From Hoeflea_A sp040932035 (lineage in GTDB: Bacteria; Pseudomonadota; Alphaproteobacteria; Rhizobiales; Rhizobiaceae), in the NCBI RefSeq assembly GCF_040932035.1, contig NZ_JBFRBB010000002.1:1426001-1490000 (forward strand): a DNA stretch of 64,000 nt. The letters run 5' to 3'. The notes beneath the pieces were generated by a model. It was given only the letters and a program-made list of their open reading frames with translations. It was not told the origin of the DNA and ran no database searches. Of this stretch, positions 53,527-62,645 are shown piece by piece (position 1 is the first letter of the stretch; each line of letters starts with the position of its first letter). A program made the position numbers and the translations under genes.

Positions 53527-53606
53527 AATGCGCCTAGAGCAAGGCTTTAGAAAAGAGACAGCAACAACGCAACCCGGCCGAGCATCAACCTACAGAAAGA
53601 TCCCGT

Positions 53607-55403
53607 CTAGAAGACGTCGGCGCTGGCGTCCAGACAGATCGTGTCCATTTGTGAAAGCAGCGCGCATTGCGTCTCGATGTCCGGCAGTTCGTAGCGGAAG
53701 AAATAGCGGCATGCCACTACCTTGCCGGTGCTCAGCGGACCGGCCGCCTCCCCTGCCCGTGCCTGCCGTTCGAGCGCCGCCAGCGCCTGGCGCAACCAAA
53801 TCCAGGCGACAACGACATGGCCGAGCATATCGAGATAAATAGTGGCATTGGCAAGATAGGTTTCCTGACCAAGCTGACCGGCCTTGCCGCCCATGGTTAT
53901 CGTCGTGCTTGCCGCCAGAGCAATCGCCCCTTCAAGCTGACTTGCAAGTTCCGCCAGTTCTGGCACCGCCGCTGCTTTCTTGACCGTTTCCTGCATTTCC
54001 GAGATCAGCGCTTTCAGCGGCGCTCCGCCCTGCATCGGTACCTTGCGGCCGAGAAGATCGAGCCCTTGGATGCCGCGCGTTCCCTCGTGGATATGGTTGA
54101 GCCTGTTATCCCGGTAGAAACGCTCGACCGGATAGTCGCGCGTATAGCCCGCCCCGCCAAAAACCTGGATTGCGGTTTCATTGGCCCGAAGGCCGAATTC
54201 GGACGGCCATGATTTGACGATCGGTGTCAGGATATCGAGCAGCAGTGTCGCCCGCTCCTGCTGGGCTGCATCGCCCGCGCGTTTTTCATCACTCAGCCGC
54301 GCGGCGTAAAAACACAGAGCCATCGCCCCTTCCGCATAGGCTTTCTGCTGCAGCAGCATGCGCTTGACGTCAGCATGCTCGATGATCGGGATCATCGGGG
54401 TTGCGGGATCACGATCGGTAATCTTTCGTCCCTGTGTGCGGTCACGCGCATAGTCCAGTGCATGAAGATAGCCTGTCATCGCCAGAGCCGCTGCGCTCAA
54501 CCCGACGCCGATGCGCATCTCGTTCATCATTGAAAACATGTATTGCAACCCGGCATTCGGCTCGCCGATCAGATAACCTACGGCCCCATCACGGTCACCG
54601 AAATTCAGCACGCAGTTGACCGTACCGCGACAGCCCATCTTATGATTGAGACCGGCAAGGCGCACATCGTTGCGTGCGCCCCGTGTTCCGTCCTCATTGA
54701 CGAGGTATCGCGGAACGATAAAGAGCGATATGCCCTTTACACCGGGAGGGCCGCCGGGAATTTTGGCCAACACCAGATTGATAATGTTGTCCGACATCTC
54801 ATGATCGGCGCCGGATATCCACATCTTGTTGCCGAACAAGCGGTAACTGCCGTCATCCTGCGGCTCGGCCCTGGTCCGGATGTCACCCACAGACGATCCG
54901 GCATGCGGCTCGGAAAGCGCCATTGTTCCAAAATACCGCCCCTCCACCATCGGCCTAAGATAACGTTCCTTCTGCCCTGTGCTTGCGTGCTCGGCCAGAA
55001 GATTCCCGGCAGCAACAGTCAAACCGGCATAGCCGCTCGTTCCCCAGTTGGCGGCAGAAAACCAGGCTGAAATCGCGGTCTGCAAGAGATAGGGGAGTTG
55101 CAGGCCACCATCGTCCGCATCAAAGCTCGCCCCCATCAGTCCGGCTTCGCAAAACGCATCGATCGCCTCCTTGACCTCGGGAATGATGTGAACCCTTTCA
55201 CCGTCGAATTCCGGCTCGTTTGCATCTAGTTTCTGCGCATGCGGCTGAAACCGTTCCTCCGCTATTTTTTCAACGCTGTCCAAAATCGCGTCGTAGACGG
55301 AACGGTCCGCATCGGCAAAATGCGGCAACCGGCTGAGCGCTTCCAGGTCCAGAAAATCGTAAAGCAGAAACGCCACATCGTCGCGCCGCAGAATATTCGG
55401 CAT
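53607..55403 (-). CDS. acyl-CoA dehydrogenase, long DmdC-like type
   Basis: A 598-residue FAD enzyme, longer than the common 380-residue form through an N-terminal segment and a C-terminal extra domain (about 465-598). GTMALSEPHAGSS and KMWISGADHEMSDN belong to the flavin domain, and IHEGTRGIQGLDLLGRKV holds the catalytic-Glu region. The length and ends fit the group of 3-methylmercaptopropionyl-CoA dehydrogenase (DmdC) and related enzymes, but neighbours do not support DMSP metabolism. The ATG at 55403 follows GGGAGG; the frame extends to 55469 without a ribosome site. Confidence 0.88.
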   Translation of the reverse strand: MPNILRRDDVAFLLYDFLDLEALSRLPHFADADRSVYDAILDSVEKIAEERFQPHAQKLDANEPEFDGERVHIIPEVKEAIDAFCEAGLMGASFDADDGGLQLPYLLQTAISAWFSAANWGTSGYAGLTVAAGNLLAEHASTGQKERYLRPMVEGRYFGTMALSEPHAGSSVGDIRTRAEPQDDGSYRLFGNKMWISGADHEMSDNIINLVLAKIPGGPPGVKGISLFIVPRYLVNEDGTRGARNDVRLAGLNHKMGCRGTVNCVLNFGDRDGAVGYLIGEPNAGLQYMFSMMNEMRIGVGLSAAALAMTGYLHALDYARDRTQGRKITDRDPATPMIPIIEHADVKRMLLQQKAYAEGAMALCFYAARLSDEKRAGDAAQQERATLLLDILTPIVKSWPSEFGLRANETAIQVFGGAGYTRDYPVERFYRDNRLNHIHEGTRGIQGLDLLGRKVPMQGGAPLKALISEMQETVKKAAAVPELAELASQLEGAIALAASTTITMGGKAGQLGQETYLANATIYLDMLGHVVVAWIWLRQALAALERQARAGEAAGPLSTGKVVACRYFFRYELPDIETQCALLSQMDTICLDASADVF

Positions 55404-55620
55404 AACATCCTCCCGTTTGACGGAAACCCGACAGCGCACGGGTGAGCCCCATGCGCGAAATTTGTTCATCCTTGACCTGTTTTACCGGCACCGTGCGCGA
55501 CACGCAAAGAAATAGTGTTCGAAAGTCACGGAAGCACGCTGTGGCATAGCCGCAAACGTGAATTTCTTGAAATTGCCTTTTGTGTCATGTTCGCAAGGGG
55601 TTAATCAGTGGAGGATTCCG

Positions 55621-56004
55621 ATGGTTTTTTGGCGCGTTAGAATCATGACCATTATCGCGGCTTTCATCCTGGCTTTTGGCATTACCGCTTCGGCCACAGC
55701 CAGCGAAGTCGTCATTGAGCGGGTGCACACCGATACGGTCATGCATGTCGGACAACGCTACTGGGTCGATATCACGGTCAAGACCACAACGGAGGTCGAA
55801 ATCACGGAAGCCTGCTTTATCTGGTCCGGCGCCGGGCCATACTGTTTTCCCGTGATCTTGGTTGAAAAAAACAAGCAGATAAGGGTGTCCGTCGTTGCCC
55901 GCAAGCCGCGCAAATACAACATCGACGTTTACGTGAAATACAATTCAGGCGGCAAGGTCTACGAATCAAACAGGGTCAGCCTGAACGTGGACGTCAAAAG
56001 CTAG
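55621..56004 (+). CDS. small secreted protein of unknown function
   Basis: A 127-residue protein with an N-terminal hydrophobic stretch (IIAAFILAFGITASATAS) that looks like a Sec signal peptide cut near residue 28. The mature part of about 100 residues alternates in a beta-strand pattern (VVIERVHTDTV, YWVDITVKTTTEVEITEACF, RVSVVARK, YNIDVYVKYNSGGKVYESNRVSL) and holds two cysteines (in EACFIW and PYCFPV) that could form a disulfide. It resembles an Ig-like sandwich; I do not recognise a family. I chose the ATG at 55621 with GGAGG upstream. Its end overlaps the LysR gene end by 11 bases, tail to tail. Confidence 0.65.
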   Translation: MVFWRVRIMTIIAAFILAFGITASATASEVVIERVHTDTVMHVGQRYWVDITVKTTTEVEITEACFIWSGAGPYCFPVILVEKNKQIRVSVVARKPRKYNIDVYVKYNSGGKVYESNRVSLNVDVKS

Positions 56005-56908
56005 GCGCAGTCCGAAAGCTATCGAGCAGCCATTCGGTAAACAGCAGAACTTCCGGTGCGTGCTGGCTACCGGCGCGCCGCATCACATAGTGCGCCTGGC
56101 GACTCGGCAGGCGCGCATCCACCGGCTGAACGAGACGCCCGCTGTTAAGATAAGGTTGCGCAAAGGCGTCCAGCACCAGCACAGAGCCCTTGCCGGTTGC
56201 TGCATATTCAAGTGCGATCAGCGAAGTGTCGGACTTGATACCGGCGGAATGCTGCCTTGTATGCAGGCCGTTGAGCTTCATCAGATCGTCCCACATGCCT
56301 TCGCAGCCCATGATCTCGATGATGTTGCCCAGACAAAGTTCGGTCAGTCCGGCATCAGGACCAAGCGCCTCCGCATGGTCCGGGCTGCAAACGACAATCG
56401 ACGCTTCGCTGCTGATTTTTTCACAGCCGCCTTCGTTGCCGTTCTGATCCGGCCAGTTCCCGTCGCCGTAGCGAATGTCAACATCAACCGATTCCGAATT
56501 CAGCCCGTCGCCCCAAATGGTGGTGCAAAGCTGCAGTTCAATTCCGGGATATGCATCACGGAATTCCGGTAGTCTGGGCACCAGCACCAGCGATGCATAA
56601 GAGATCGGCACCCTGATACGCAGGGTTCTGTCGCCAATCGATCCGAATATCCCCAGGGTTGCGACGGACAGGTCCTCGAATGCCTTGCGCACAGCCGGGA
56701 CATAGGCCGCACCCATATCCGTCAAACGCACACCACGCGGCAGGCGTTCGAACAGACCAAACCCGAGCCGTTTTTCCAAGGACCTTATCTGATGGCTGAT
56801 CGCCGCGGATGTCATGTTGAGCTCTCCGGCTGCAGCGGCAAAACTCGAATGCCGCGCAGCGGCTTCAAACGCCCTTAACCACGCAACAGGCGGGAGTTGA
56901 TAGCTCAT
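55994..56908 (-). CDS. LysR family regulator, GcvA type
   Basis: A 304-residue regulator. The HTH lies at about 8-65 (WLRAFEAAARHSSFAAAAGELNMTSAAISHQI region) in the form typical of GcvA-like LysR proteins, followed by RLGFGLFERLPRGVRLTDMG and an effector-binding domain. It is divergent from the GMC oxidoreductase operon with 109 bases between starts, the usual layout for a regulator of the neighbouring catabolic genes. Confidence 0.92.
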   Translation of the reverse strand: MSYQLPPVAWLRAFEAAARHSSFAAAAGELNMTSAAISHQIRSLEKRLGFGLFERLPRGVRLTDMGAAYVPAVRKAFEDLSVATLGIFGSIGDRTLRIRVPISYASLVLVPRLPEFRDAYPGIELQLCTTIWGDGLNSESVDVDIRYGDGNWPDQNGNEGGCEKISSEASIVVCSPDHAEALGPDAGLTELCLGNIIEIMGCEGMWDDLMKLNGLHTRQHSAGIKSDTSLIALEYAATGKGSVLVLDAFAQPYLNSGRLVQPVDARLPSRQAHYVMRRAGSQHAPEVLLFTEWLLDSFRTAPSF

Positions 56909-56971
56909 GAAATCTGCTCCGCAAGCAACAAATAAAATTAGGTCTTTGACCGATAAAGCTTCGTTTGATTA

Positions 56972-56987
56972 TGGTCATATCACCATC
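56972..56987. promoter_or_regulatory. inverted repeat, candidate LysR site
   Basis: ATGGT-N6-ACCAT is a perfect 5-bp inverted repeat between the divergent LysR and GMC genes. It contains a T-N11-A spacing (T56971 to A56983) as in many LysR boxes. It lies 30 bases before the GMC start. Binding is inferred. Confidence 0.4.
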
Positions 56988-57017
56988 AACACTGTCGCAA
57001 GACAAGATGGAACAGAC

Positions 57018-58658
57018 ATGGCCGGTGAAAAATTCGATTTCATAGTGGTGGGTGCGGGGTCGGCCGGCTGTGTCCTGGCCGATCGGTTGACGCAATGTGG
57101 TCGCCATTCGGTGCTGCTGATAGAGGCTGGCGGCTCGGATCGCAAGCTGCGCATCCGCGTACCCATCGGTTACGGTTTTACATTCATGGACCCGTCCGTG
57201 AACTGGCAGTATGACACAGAGCCCGATCCGGAACTGAACGGCCGCTCGGCCTATTGGCCCCGCGGCAAGGTGATTGGCGGTTCAAGCTCGATCAATGCAA
57301 TGGTCTACTGCCGTGGCCTGCCACACGATTTCGACGACTGGGCCGACAGCGGCGCTGCGGGCTGGAACTGGGACCGGGTCCGCCCGATATTCGAGCGTAC
57401 CGAGACAAAGGCGCGGCGCAGGAATGGCAGGATCGAGACTACGGGCAAAGGCCCGCTATGGGTGACCGATGAGGTCGACCAGGCCCATCCGGTAACAGCC
57501 CGGTTCCTTGACGCTGCCCGCGAGGCCCATTGGCCGACAACCGCCGATCTCAATGGCAGGCAAAAAGAAGGCCTCGGCATTTTCCACAACACCACCAGAA
57601 AGGGCTGGCGCTGTTCGGCTTCCGACGCCTTCCTGCGCCCCGCACTCGGGCGCAGCAATCTGAAGGTGATTTCGAATGCAGTTGTCGAGCGGTTGTTGTT
57701 CGACGGCAGGCAGGTCATCGGCCTCACATATTTGCGCGATGGTCAATCGCATCAGGCAAATGCCCGGCGTGAGGTTATTGTCAGCGCCGGTGCAGTCAAT
57801 TCGCCGAAGCTGCTGCAGCTGTCCGGTCTTGGTCCGGCAGGGCATCTTCAGGATAACGGCATTAAAGTGCACGCGGATCTGCCGGAGGTCGGCGGCGGCC
57901 TGCAGGATCATCTGGCGATCAACTATTATTATCAATCCACCGTGCCGACATTGAACAACAAGCTTCAGCCTTGGCGTGGCCGGGTTATGGCGGCCCTGCA
58001 ATATGCCCTGACGCGCCGCGGCATGCTGAGCCTCGGCATCAATCAGTGTGGCGGATTTATCCGTTCCACACCGCAGGCCACCCGCGCAGATATGCAGATC
58101 TACTGCAACCCCGCCACCTATTCGACCGGGTCCGGAACGGCGCCTCAAATCGACCCGGAACCGGGATTTCTTCTTTCCTACCAGCCCTGCCGGCCAACAA
58201 GTCGCGGACGCATCGATATCGCCTCCAACGACCCGCACGATGCTCCGAAGATCAAGGCAAATTCACTGACAACCAACGAGGACCGCGACGCCGTGATCAG
58301 GGGAGCGAGGCTCCTGGGTGAACTGATCAAAACGCCGACCATGAGCGCGCTCATAAAATCCGCCAGGCAACCCGATCCGGCCTCGATGAGCGACGACGAC
58401 ATGCTCCAGGATTTCAAGGAGCGGGCTTCCACCGTCTATCATCCGACCTGCACCTGCCGCATGGGAACGGACGCTGCCAACTCGGTGCTGGATGCACGCC
58501 TTCGCGTGCACGGCGTCGACCGGCTGCGCGTGGTCGATGCTTCGGCTTTTCCGAACGTGACCTCCGGCAACACCAATGCACCGACCATCATGCTGGCGCA
58601 AAGAGGCGCCGACCTTATCCTCGAGGACACAATTGCTGCCGGGGGCAAGGCCGAATGA
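57018..58658 (+). CDS. GMC family FAD-dependent oxidoreductase
   Basis: A 546-residue flavoenzyme of the glucose-methanol-choline family. The FAD motif FDFIVVGAGSAGCVLADRL at 6-24, the PROSITE-type stretch PRGKVIGGSSSINAMVYCRG near 81-100 and the late YHPTCTCRMG (active-site His) and TSGNTNAPTIMLAQRGA are present. It oxidises an alcohol, perhaps a polyol or sugar acid given the enolase-type genes behind it. I chose the ATG at 57018; the upstream frame overlaps the LysR start. It overlaps the next gene as ATGA. Confidence 0.92.
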   Translation: MAGEKFDFIVVGAGSAGCVLADRLTQCGRHSVLLIEAGGSDRKLRIRVPIGYGFTFMDPSVNWQYDTEPDPELNGRSAYWPRGKVIGGSSSINAMVYCRGLPHDFDDWADSGAAGWNWDRVRPIFERTETKARRRNGRIETTGKGPLWVTDEVDQAHPVTARFLDAAREAHWPTTADLNGRQKEGLGIFHNTTRKGWRCSASDAFLRPALGRSNLKVISNAVVERLLFDGRQVIGLTYLRDGQSHQANARREVIVSAGAVNSPKLLQLSGLGPAGHLQDNGIKVHADLPEVGGGLQDHLAINYYYQSTVPTLNNKLQPWRGRVMAALQYALTRRGMLSLGINQCGGFIRSTPQATRADMQIYCNPATYSTGSGTAPQIDPEPGFLLSYQPCRPTSRGRIDIASNDPHDAPKIKANSLTTNEDRDAVIRGARLLGELIKTPTMSALIKSARQPDPASMSDDDMLQDFKERASTVYHPTCTCRMGTDAANSVLDARLRVHGVDRLRVVDASAFPNVTSGNTNAPTIMLAQRGADLILEDTIAAGGKAE

Positions 58659-59758
58659 AAATCAAATCTCTTGAGACCTTCAGCAACGAATTTGTCGGTT
58701 TCGTCCGCGTGACAGCACAGGACGGCTCAACCGGGTGGGGCCAGATGTCCACCTATAATGCAGATATCACTGCACAGATATTCCATCGGCAGATCGCGCC
58801 CTGGGCACTTGGAAAGGACGCGGACGATATTGACGGCCTTGTCGACCTGATTGTCGAAAGGGAGCACAAATTTCCCGGTTCCTATCTGCGCCGTGCACTG
58901 GCCGGCCTGGACACCGCACTATGGGATTTGAAGGGCAAGCTGGAAGAAAAGCCGGTGTGCGCCCTGATCGGCGGTCAACCGGGCTGGCGGCGCGCCTATG
59001 CATCAAGCATGCGCCGGGACATCCAGCCGCAGGAAGAAGCGGAGCGGTTTTTGTCTCTGCACGACGAATTCGGATTCGACGCTTTCAAGTTCCGTATTGC
59101 CAGCGAATGCGGACACGATGTCGATGAGTGGCCGGGCCGCACCGAGGCGATTGTGCCGACAGTCCGCAAGGCTCTCGGCGAGGATGTTGCGCTCCTTGTC
59201 GACGCCAACAGCGGTTACAGCGCGCCAAAGGCGATCGAAATCGGCCACCTGCTCGAGGACAACAACGTCTGTCATTTCGAAGAGCCCTGTCCGTACTGGG
59301 ATCTTGACCAGACGAAGCAGGTCACTGACGCGCTTACGCTCGATGTCACCGGCGGCGAACAGGACTGCGATCTTTCGACCTGGCGGCGCCTGATCGCCAT
59401 GCGGGCGGTCAACGTGGCACAGCCGGACATCTGCTACATGGGCGGTCTGGCGCGCACCCTGCGCGTGGCAAAGATGGCAGCCGATGCGGGTCTTGTCTGC
59501 ACCCCGCATTCTGCGAATCTTTCCATGATCACGGTTTTCACCATGCACCTGCTGAAGGCCATCCCGAATGCCGGCCCTTATCTGGAGTATTCCATTGAAG
59601 GTTCAGACTATTACCCCTGGCAGCGGAATCTGTTTGTCAACGACCCGTTCGCCATTGCCGAGGGTGGTGTTACTGTTCCCGACGCTCCCGGCTGGGGCGT
59701 TGAAATCAACCCGCATTGGCTCGATGGAGCGCACCACCAGATAAGCGCGCTCGACTAG
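58655..59758 (+). CDS. mandelate racemase/muconate lactonizing family protein (first)
   Basis: A 367-residue enolase-superfamily enzyme. Three metal ligands are visible: Asp183 (LVDANSGY), Glu209 (HFEEPCP) and Glu235 (GGEQ). Base candidates are Lys145-x-Arg147 (FKFRIA) on one side and His285 (TPHSANLS) on the other, followed by Glu311 (LEYSIE). Such a set suits dehydration or epimerisation of a sugar acid. The substrate is not deducible. It is coupled to the GMC gene by a 4-base overlap. Confidence 0.9.
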   Translation: MKIKSLETFSNEFVGFVRVTAQDGSTGWGQMSTYNADITAQIFHRQIAPWALGKDADDIDGLVDLIVEREHKFPGSYLRRALAGLDTALWDLKGKLEEKPVCALIGGQPGWRRAYASSMRRDIQPQEEAERFLSLHDEFGFDAFKFRIASECGHDVDEWPGRTEAIVPTVRKALGEDVALLVDANSGYSAPKAIEIGHLLEDNNVCHFEEPCPYWDLDQTKQVTDALTLDVTGGEQDCDLSTWRRLIAMRAVNVAQPDICYMGGLARTLRVAKMAADAGLVCTPHSANLSMITVFTMHLLKAIPNAGPYLEYSIEGSDYYPWQRNLFVNDPFAIAEGGVTVPDAPGWGVEINPHWLDGAHHQISALD

Positions 59759-59785
59759 CGGACCATTGAAAGATCGGATGATGTC

Positions 59786-60994
59786 ATGAAACTTCAATCC
59801 ATCGAAACCTTCGTCGTCGGCAATCCGCCACCCTCACGCGGCGGTCGCTATTTCATTTTCGTACAGTTGAAGACGGCCTGCGGCATCGTCGGCGTCGGCG
59901 AAATCTACAATGCCACTTTCAGTCCGCATCTCGTTGCCGAGATGGCCAAGGATGTCTTTACCCGCATATTCGAAGGTGAGGATCCACATCGCATAGAGCG
60001 GCTGTGGAGAAACACCTACGGGGCCGGCTACACGCTACGCCCCGATGTAACCGTCATGGGTGTGCTGAGCGCCTTGGAAATGGCCTGCTGGGACATCATC
60101 GGCAAGGCCGCGGATAAGCCTGTCTACGAACTGCTCGGAGGCCGGGTGCATGAAAAACTCCGCAGCTACACTTATCTCTATCCGCCGGGCGACGAAAATG
60201 TCTATCCAGATCCCGAGACGCGCAACGTCTACAACGATCCGGACATAGCGGCTGAAATCGCCCTCCACTGGGTCGATCAGGGCTTTACCGCCGTCAAGTT
60301 CGATCCGGCCGGTCCCTACACCGTATATGACGGCCACCAGCCGAGCCTCGAGGACCTTGAACGTTCGGAAACCTTCTGCCGGCGCATCCGCGAGGCGGTT
60401 GGCACGCGCGCTGACTTGCTGTTCGGAACCCATGGCCAGTTTACCGTGTCCGGTGCCAAGCGCATGGCGCGGCGGCTGGAGCCGTATGATCCATTGTGGT
60501 TCGAGGAGCCGGTACCGCCGGAAATGCCGGAACAGATGGCCGAGGTCGCGCGCTACACATCCATCCCGATTTCCACCGGCGAGCGGCTCTGCACAAAATA
60601 TGAATTTGCCCGTGTGCTCGATATCGGCGCGGCGTCGATACTCCAGATGGATCTTGGACGCGTCGGCGGATTGCTGGAAGCCAAGAAAATCGCGGCAATG
60701 GCCGAAACCCGCTATGCCCAGATCGCGCCTCACCTTTACTGCGGACCGGTCGTCGGCGCGGCCAATATCCAGCTATCGGCCTGCATACCCAATTTTCTGA
60801 TCCTGGAAAGCATCCAGAAATGGGACGGATTTCACGCCGAACTTTTGAAAAACCCCATCGAATGGGACAGCGGCTACGTGATCCCGCCGGAAGCACCGGG
60901 TCTCGGTGTCGAACTCGACGAGGCGGTCGCACGTGCCCATCCCTACACCGGCGACGAACTGCATCTGACCATGGAAACCGAGCCCCTGCGCTAG
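59786..60994 (+). CDS. mandelate racemase/muconate lactonizing family protein (second)
   Basis: A 402-residue enolase-superfamily enzyme of the galactonate-dehydratase-like group. The barrel base site reads KFDPAG (Lys171, Asp173). The second and third metal ligands fit FEEP (Glu240/241) and TGERL (Glu266), but the first reads LLFGTHGQ (212-218, preceded by Asp210), where an Asp is usual and Gly214 stands by eye. His in IAPHLYCGP near 313 is a further candidate. This pattern may define a subgroup with other ligands. The gene starts 27 bases after the first enzyme and probably acts on a related sugar acid. Confidence 0.88.
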   Translation: MKLQSIETFVVGNPPPSRGGRYFIFVQLKTACGIVGVGEIYNATFSPHLVAEMAKDVFTRIFEGEDPHRIERLWRNTYGAGYTLRPDVTVMGVLSALEMACWDIIGKAADKPVYELLGGRVHEKLRSYTYLYPPGDENVYPDPETRNVYNDPDIAAEIALHWVDQGFTAVKFDPAGPYTVYDGHQPSLEDLERSETFCRRIREAVGTRADLLFGTHGQFTVSGAKRMARRLEPYDPLWFEEPVPPEMPEQMAEVARYTSIPISTGERLCTKYEFARVLDIGAASILQMDLGRVGGLLEAKKIAAMAETRYAQIAPHLYCGPVVGAANIQLSACIPNFLILESIQKWDGFHAELLKNPIEWDSGYVIPPEAPGLGVELDEAVARAHPYTGDELHLTMETEPLR

Positions 60995-61029
60995 GGCGAC
61001 AATCAAAACGATCATTTACGGAGAAACGC

Positions 61030-61992
61030 ATGAAAATCGGATTTATCGGATTAGGCAATGTCGGTGGCAAGCTGGCAGGCAGCCTTTTGCGCAACGGGTT
61101 CGATGTGACCGTGCGCGACCTCGACAAATCGGTCGCACAGCCCTTTCTCGACCGGGGTGCCCATTGGGCGGACAGTCCGATGGAGATGGCGCAGAATTGC
61201 GATATCGTCGTTACCTGCCTTCCGAGCCCGGCCGCTTCCGCCGCGGTGATGGAAGCCGATGACGGTGTATTGGCAGGTTTGTCGCCCGGCAAGATATGGG
61301 CTGAAATGTCGACCACCGATGAGGCTGAGGTCGCACGGCTCGGTGCTCTTGTCAGGCAAGCAGGCTGTGAACCCGTCGACTGTCCCGTCTCTGGCGGCTG
61401 TCACCGCGCCGCGACCGGAAACATAGCCATCTTCGCGGGCTGCGAACGCGAAACCTTCGAGCGTATGTTGCCGGTTCTCAAATCCATGGGCCGGCGCATT
61501 TTGCACACGGGTCCGCTGGGGTCGGCATCCGTGCTGAAAGTGGTCACAAACTATCTTGCGACCGCCAACCTGATCACGCTGTGCGAGGCTCTGGTGACCT
61601 CGAAGGCCGCCGGCATGGACCTTAACACTACCTATGAGGCGATCAGGATTTCTTCGGGCAATTCATTCGTCCATGAAACCGAAAGCCAGGTCATCCTCAA
61701 CGGCTCGCGCGACATCAATTTCACCATGGATCTTGTATCCAAAGACATCGGCCTGTTCCAGCAGGTCGCCGACCGGTTCAACGTTCCGCTGGAAATCAAC
61801 CCGATCATGATCGATATCTTCAAGGACGGCGAAAAGCGCTTCGGCTCGCGCGAATATTCACCCAATATCATTCGCCGTCTGGAAGAGGCCACCGGTTGCA
61901 GCATTTCCGCACCGGGTTTTCCCGCCGAGATGACTGACGATGAGCCGGAAGAACCCGGCTATGAAGTCGTTCCGAAGGGACTTGCCGTCTAG
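61030..61992 (+). CDS. beta-hydroxyacid dehydrogenase (3-hydroxyisobutyrate dehydrogenase family)
   Basis: A 320-residue NAD(P)-dependent enzyme. MKIGFIGLGNVGGKLAGSLL at 1-20 is the nucleotide fold, PVSGGCHRAATGN near 122 the substrate motif, and the catalytic Lys falls in GSASVLKVVTNYL near 175. Relatives act on 3-hydroxyisobutyrate, tartronate semialdehyde and glycerate-like acids. As the last enzyme of the set it may reduce or oxidise a product of sugar-acid breakdown. I chose the ATG at 61030 with GGAGAAACGC upstream. Confidence 0.9.
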   Translation: MKIGFIGLGNVGGKLAGSLLRNGFDVTVRDLDKSVAQPFLDRGAHWADSPMEMAQNCDIVVTCLPSPAASAAVMEADDGVLAGLSPGKIWAEMSTTDEAEVARLGALVRQAGCEPVDCPVSGGCHRAATGNIAIFAGCERETFERMLPVLKSMGRRILHTGPLGSASVLKVVTNYLATANLITLCEALVTSKAAGMDLNTTYEAIRISSGNSFVHETESQVILNGSRDINFTMDLVSKDIGLFQQVADRFNVPLEINPIMIDIFKDGEKRFGSREYSPNIIRRLEEATGCSISAPGFPAEMTDDEPEEPGYEVVPKGLAV

Positions 61993-62003
61993 TGTGATGG
62001 ATT

Positions 62004-62045
62004 TGAAGTTCGTACAGCGCGCGCTGCGCAATGTGACGAACTTCA
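62004..62045. terminator. hairpin between convergent genes
   Basis: A 10-bp perfect inverted repeat TGAAGTTCGT / ACGAACTTCA encloses 22 bases that contain a smaller palindrome CAGCGCGCGCTG. It starts 12 bases after the dehydrogenase stop and ends 12 bases before the convergent membrane-protein stop. It has no strong T-run, so it may terminate weakly in both directions. Confidence 0.55.
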
Positions 62046-62056
62046 GTTTCAGGACA

Positions 62057-62470
62057 CTAGTACCAGATGTATAACGCTGCTCCGGCGAACATGCCGGCAG
62101 CGGCAAGTGCCAGGGCAACAGCGGTCAATTTTATGAATGTTATCCAGTCCTCGCGGGACCAGGTACCGATGGGTGCAACATCGGAACTGGTGAAGCCGCA
62201 CAGTCTCGCATGCCGGGTTCTTAGCATCATCCGCCTTTGGGATTTCCGTACCGCGGCAAACAGCGTCAATATCATCAGCGCGGCAACGACCATTGCCGGT
62301 GGCGGGGCAACGTTCAAGGCAATAGTCAGAAAGATCTGCACTGCCAAAGAGGAAATGACGATCGCCAAAGGAGGCAGGAAAAGCCGGAACTTTTCCCTTT
62401 CCGTCAGATTTTGAAGTATTTCCCGGGTGGCGCCGCTCTGTCCGGGCGCCCACAAAAGGTTCATGATCAT
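62057..62470 (-). CDS. small membrane protein of unknown function
   Basis: A 137-residue protein with three hydrophobic segments: about 34-53 (LPPLAIVISSLAVQIFLTIA), 57-75 (PPPAMVVAALMILTLFAAV) and 115-136 (FIKLTAVALALAAAGMFAGAAL). The loop between the second and third is basic and hence probably cytoplasmic (RKSQRRMMLRTRHAR). I do not recognise a family. I chose the ATG at 62470 (AGGGG upstream); an ATG at 62491 is also in frame. It is divergent from the phosphodiesterase gene. Confidence 0.6.
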   Translation of the reverse strand: MIMNLLWAPGQSGATREILQNLTEREKFRLFLPPLAIVISSLAVQIFLTIALNVAPPPAMVVAALMILTLFAAVRKSQRRMMLRTRHARLCGFTSSDVAPIGTWSREDWITFIKLTAVALALAAAGMFAGAALYIWY

Positions 62471-62645
62471 TTGTCCCCTGCCGAACCGCATTCCTGCTGT
62501 GTCAGACAGAGGCTATTTCCGCAGACTTGCAGCTCAATTGCACAAAGGTTTAATTGCCGGAACCCGACATCGAAAACGCATGAAAAACCGGGTAAAGATA
62601 ATATAGTGGTTAACAAAATCGTACCGCCCGGAAAGGTTACCGAAC

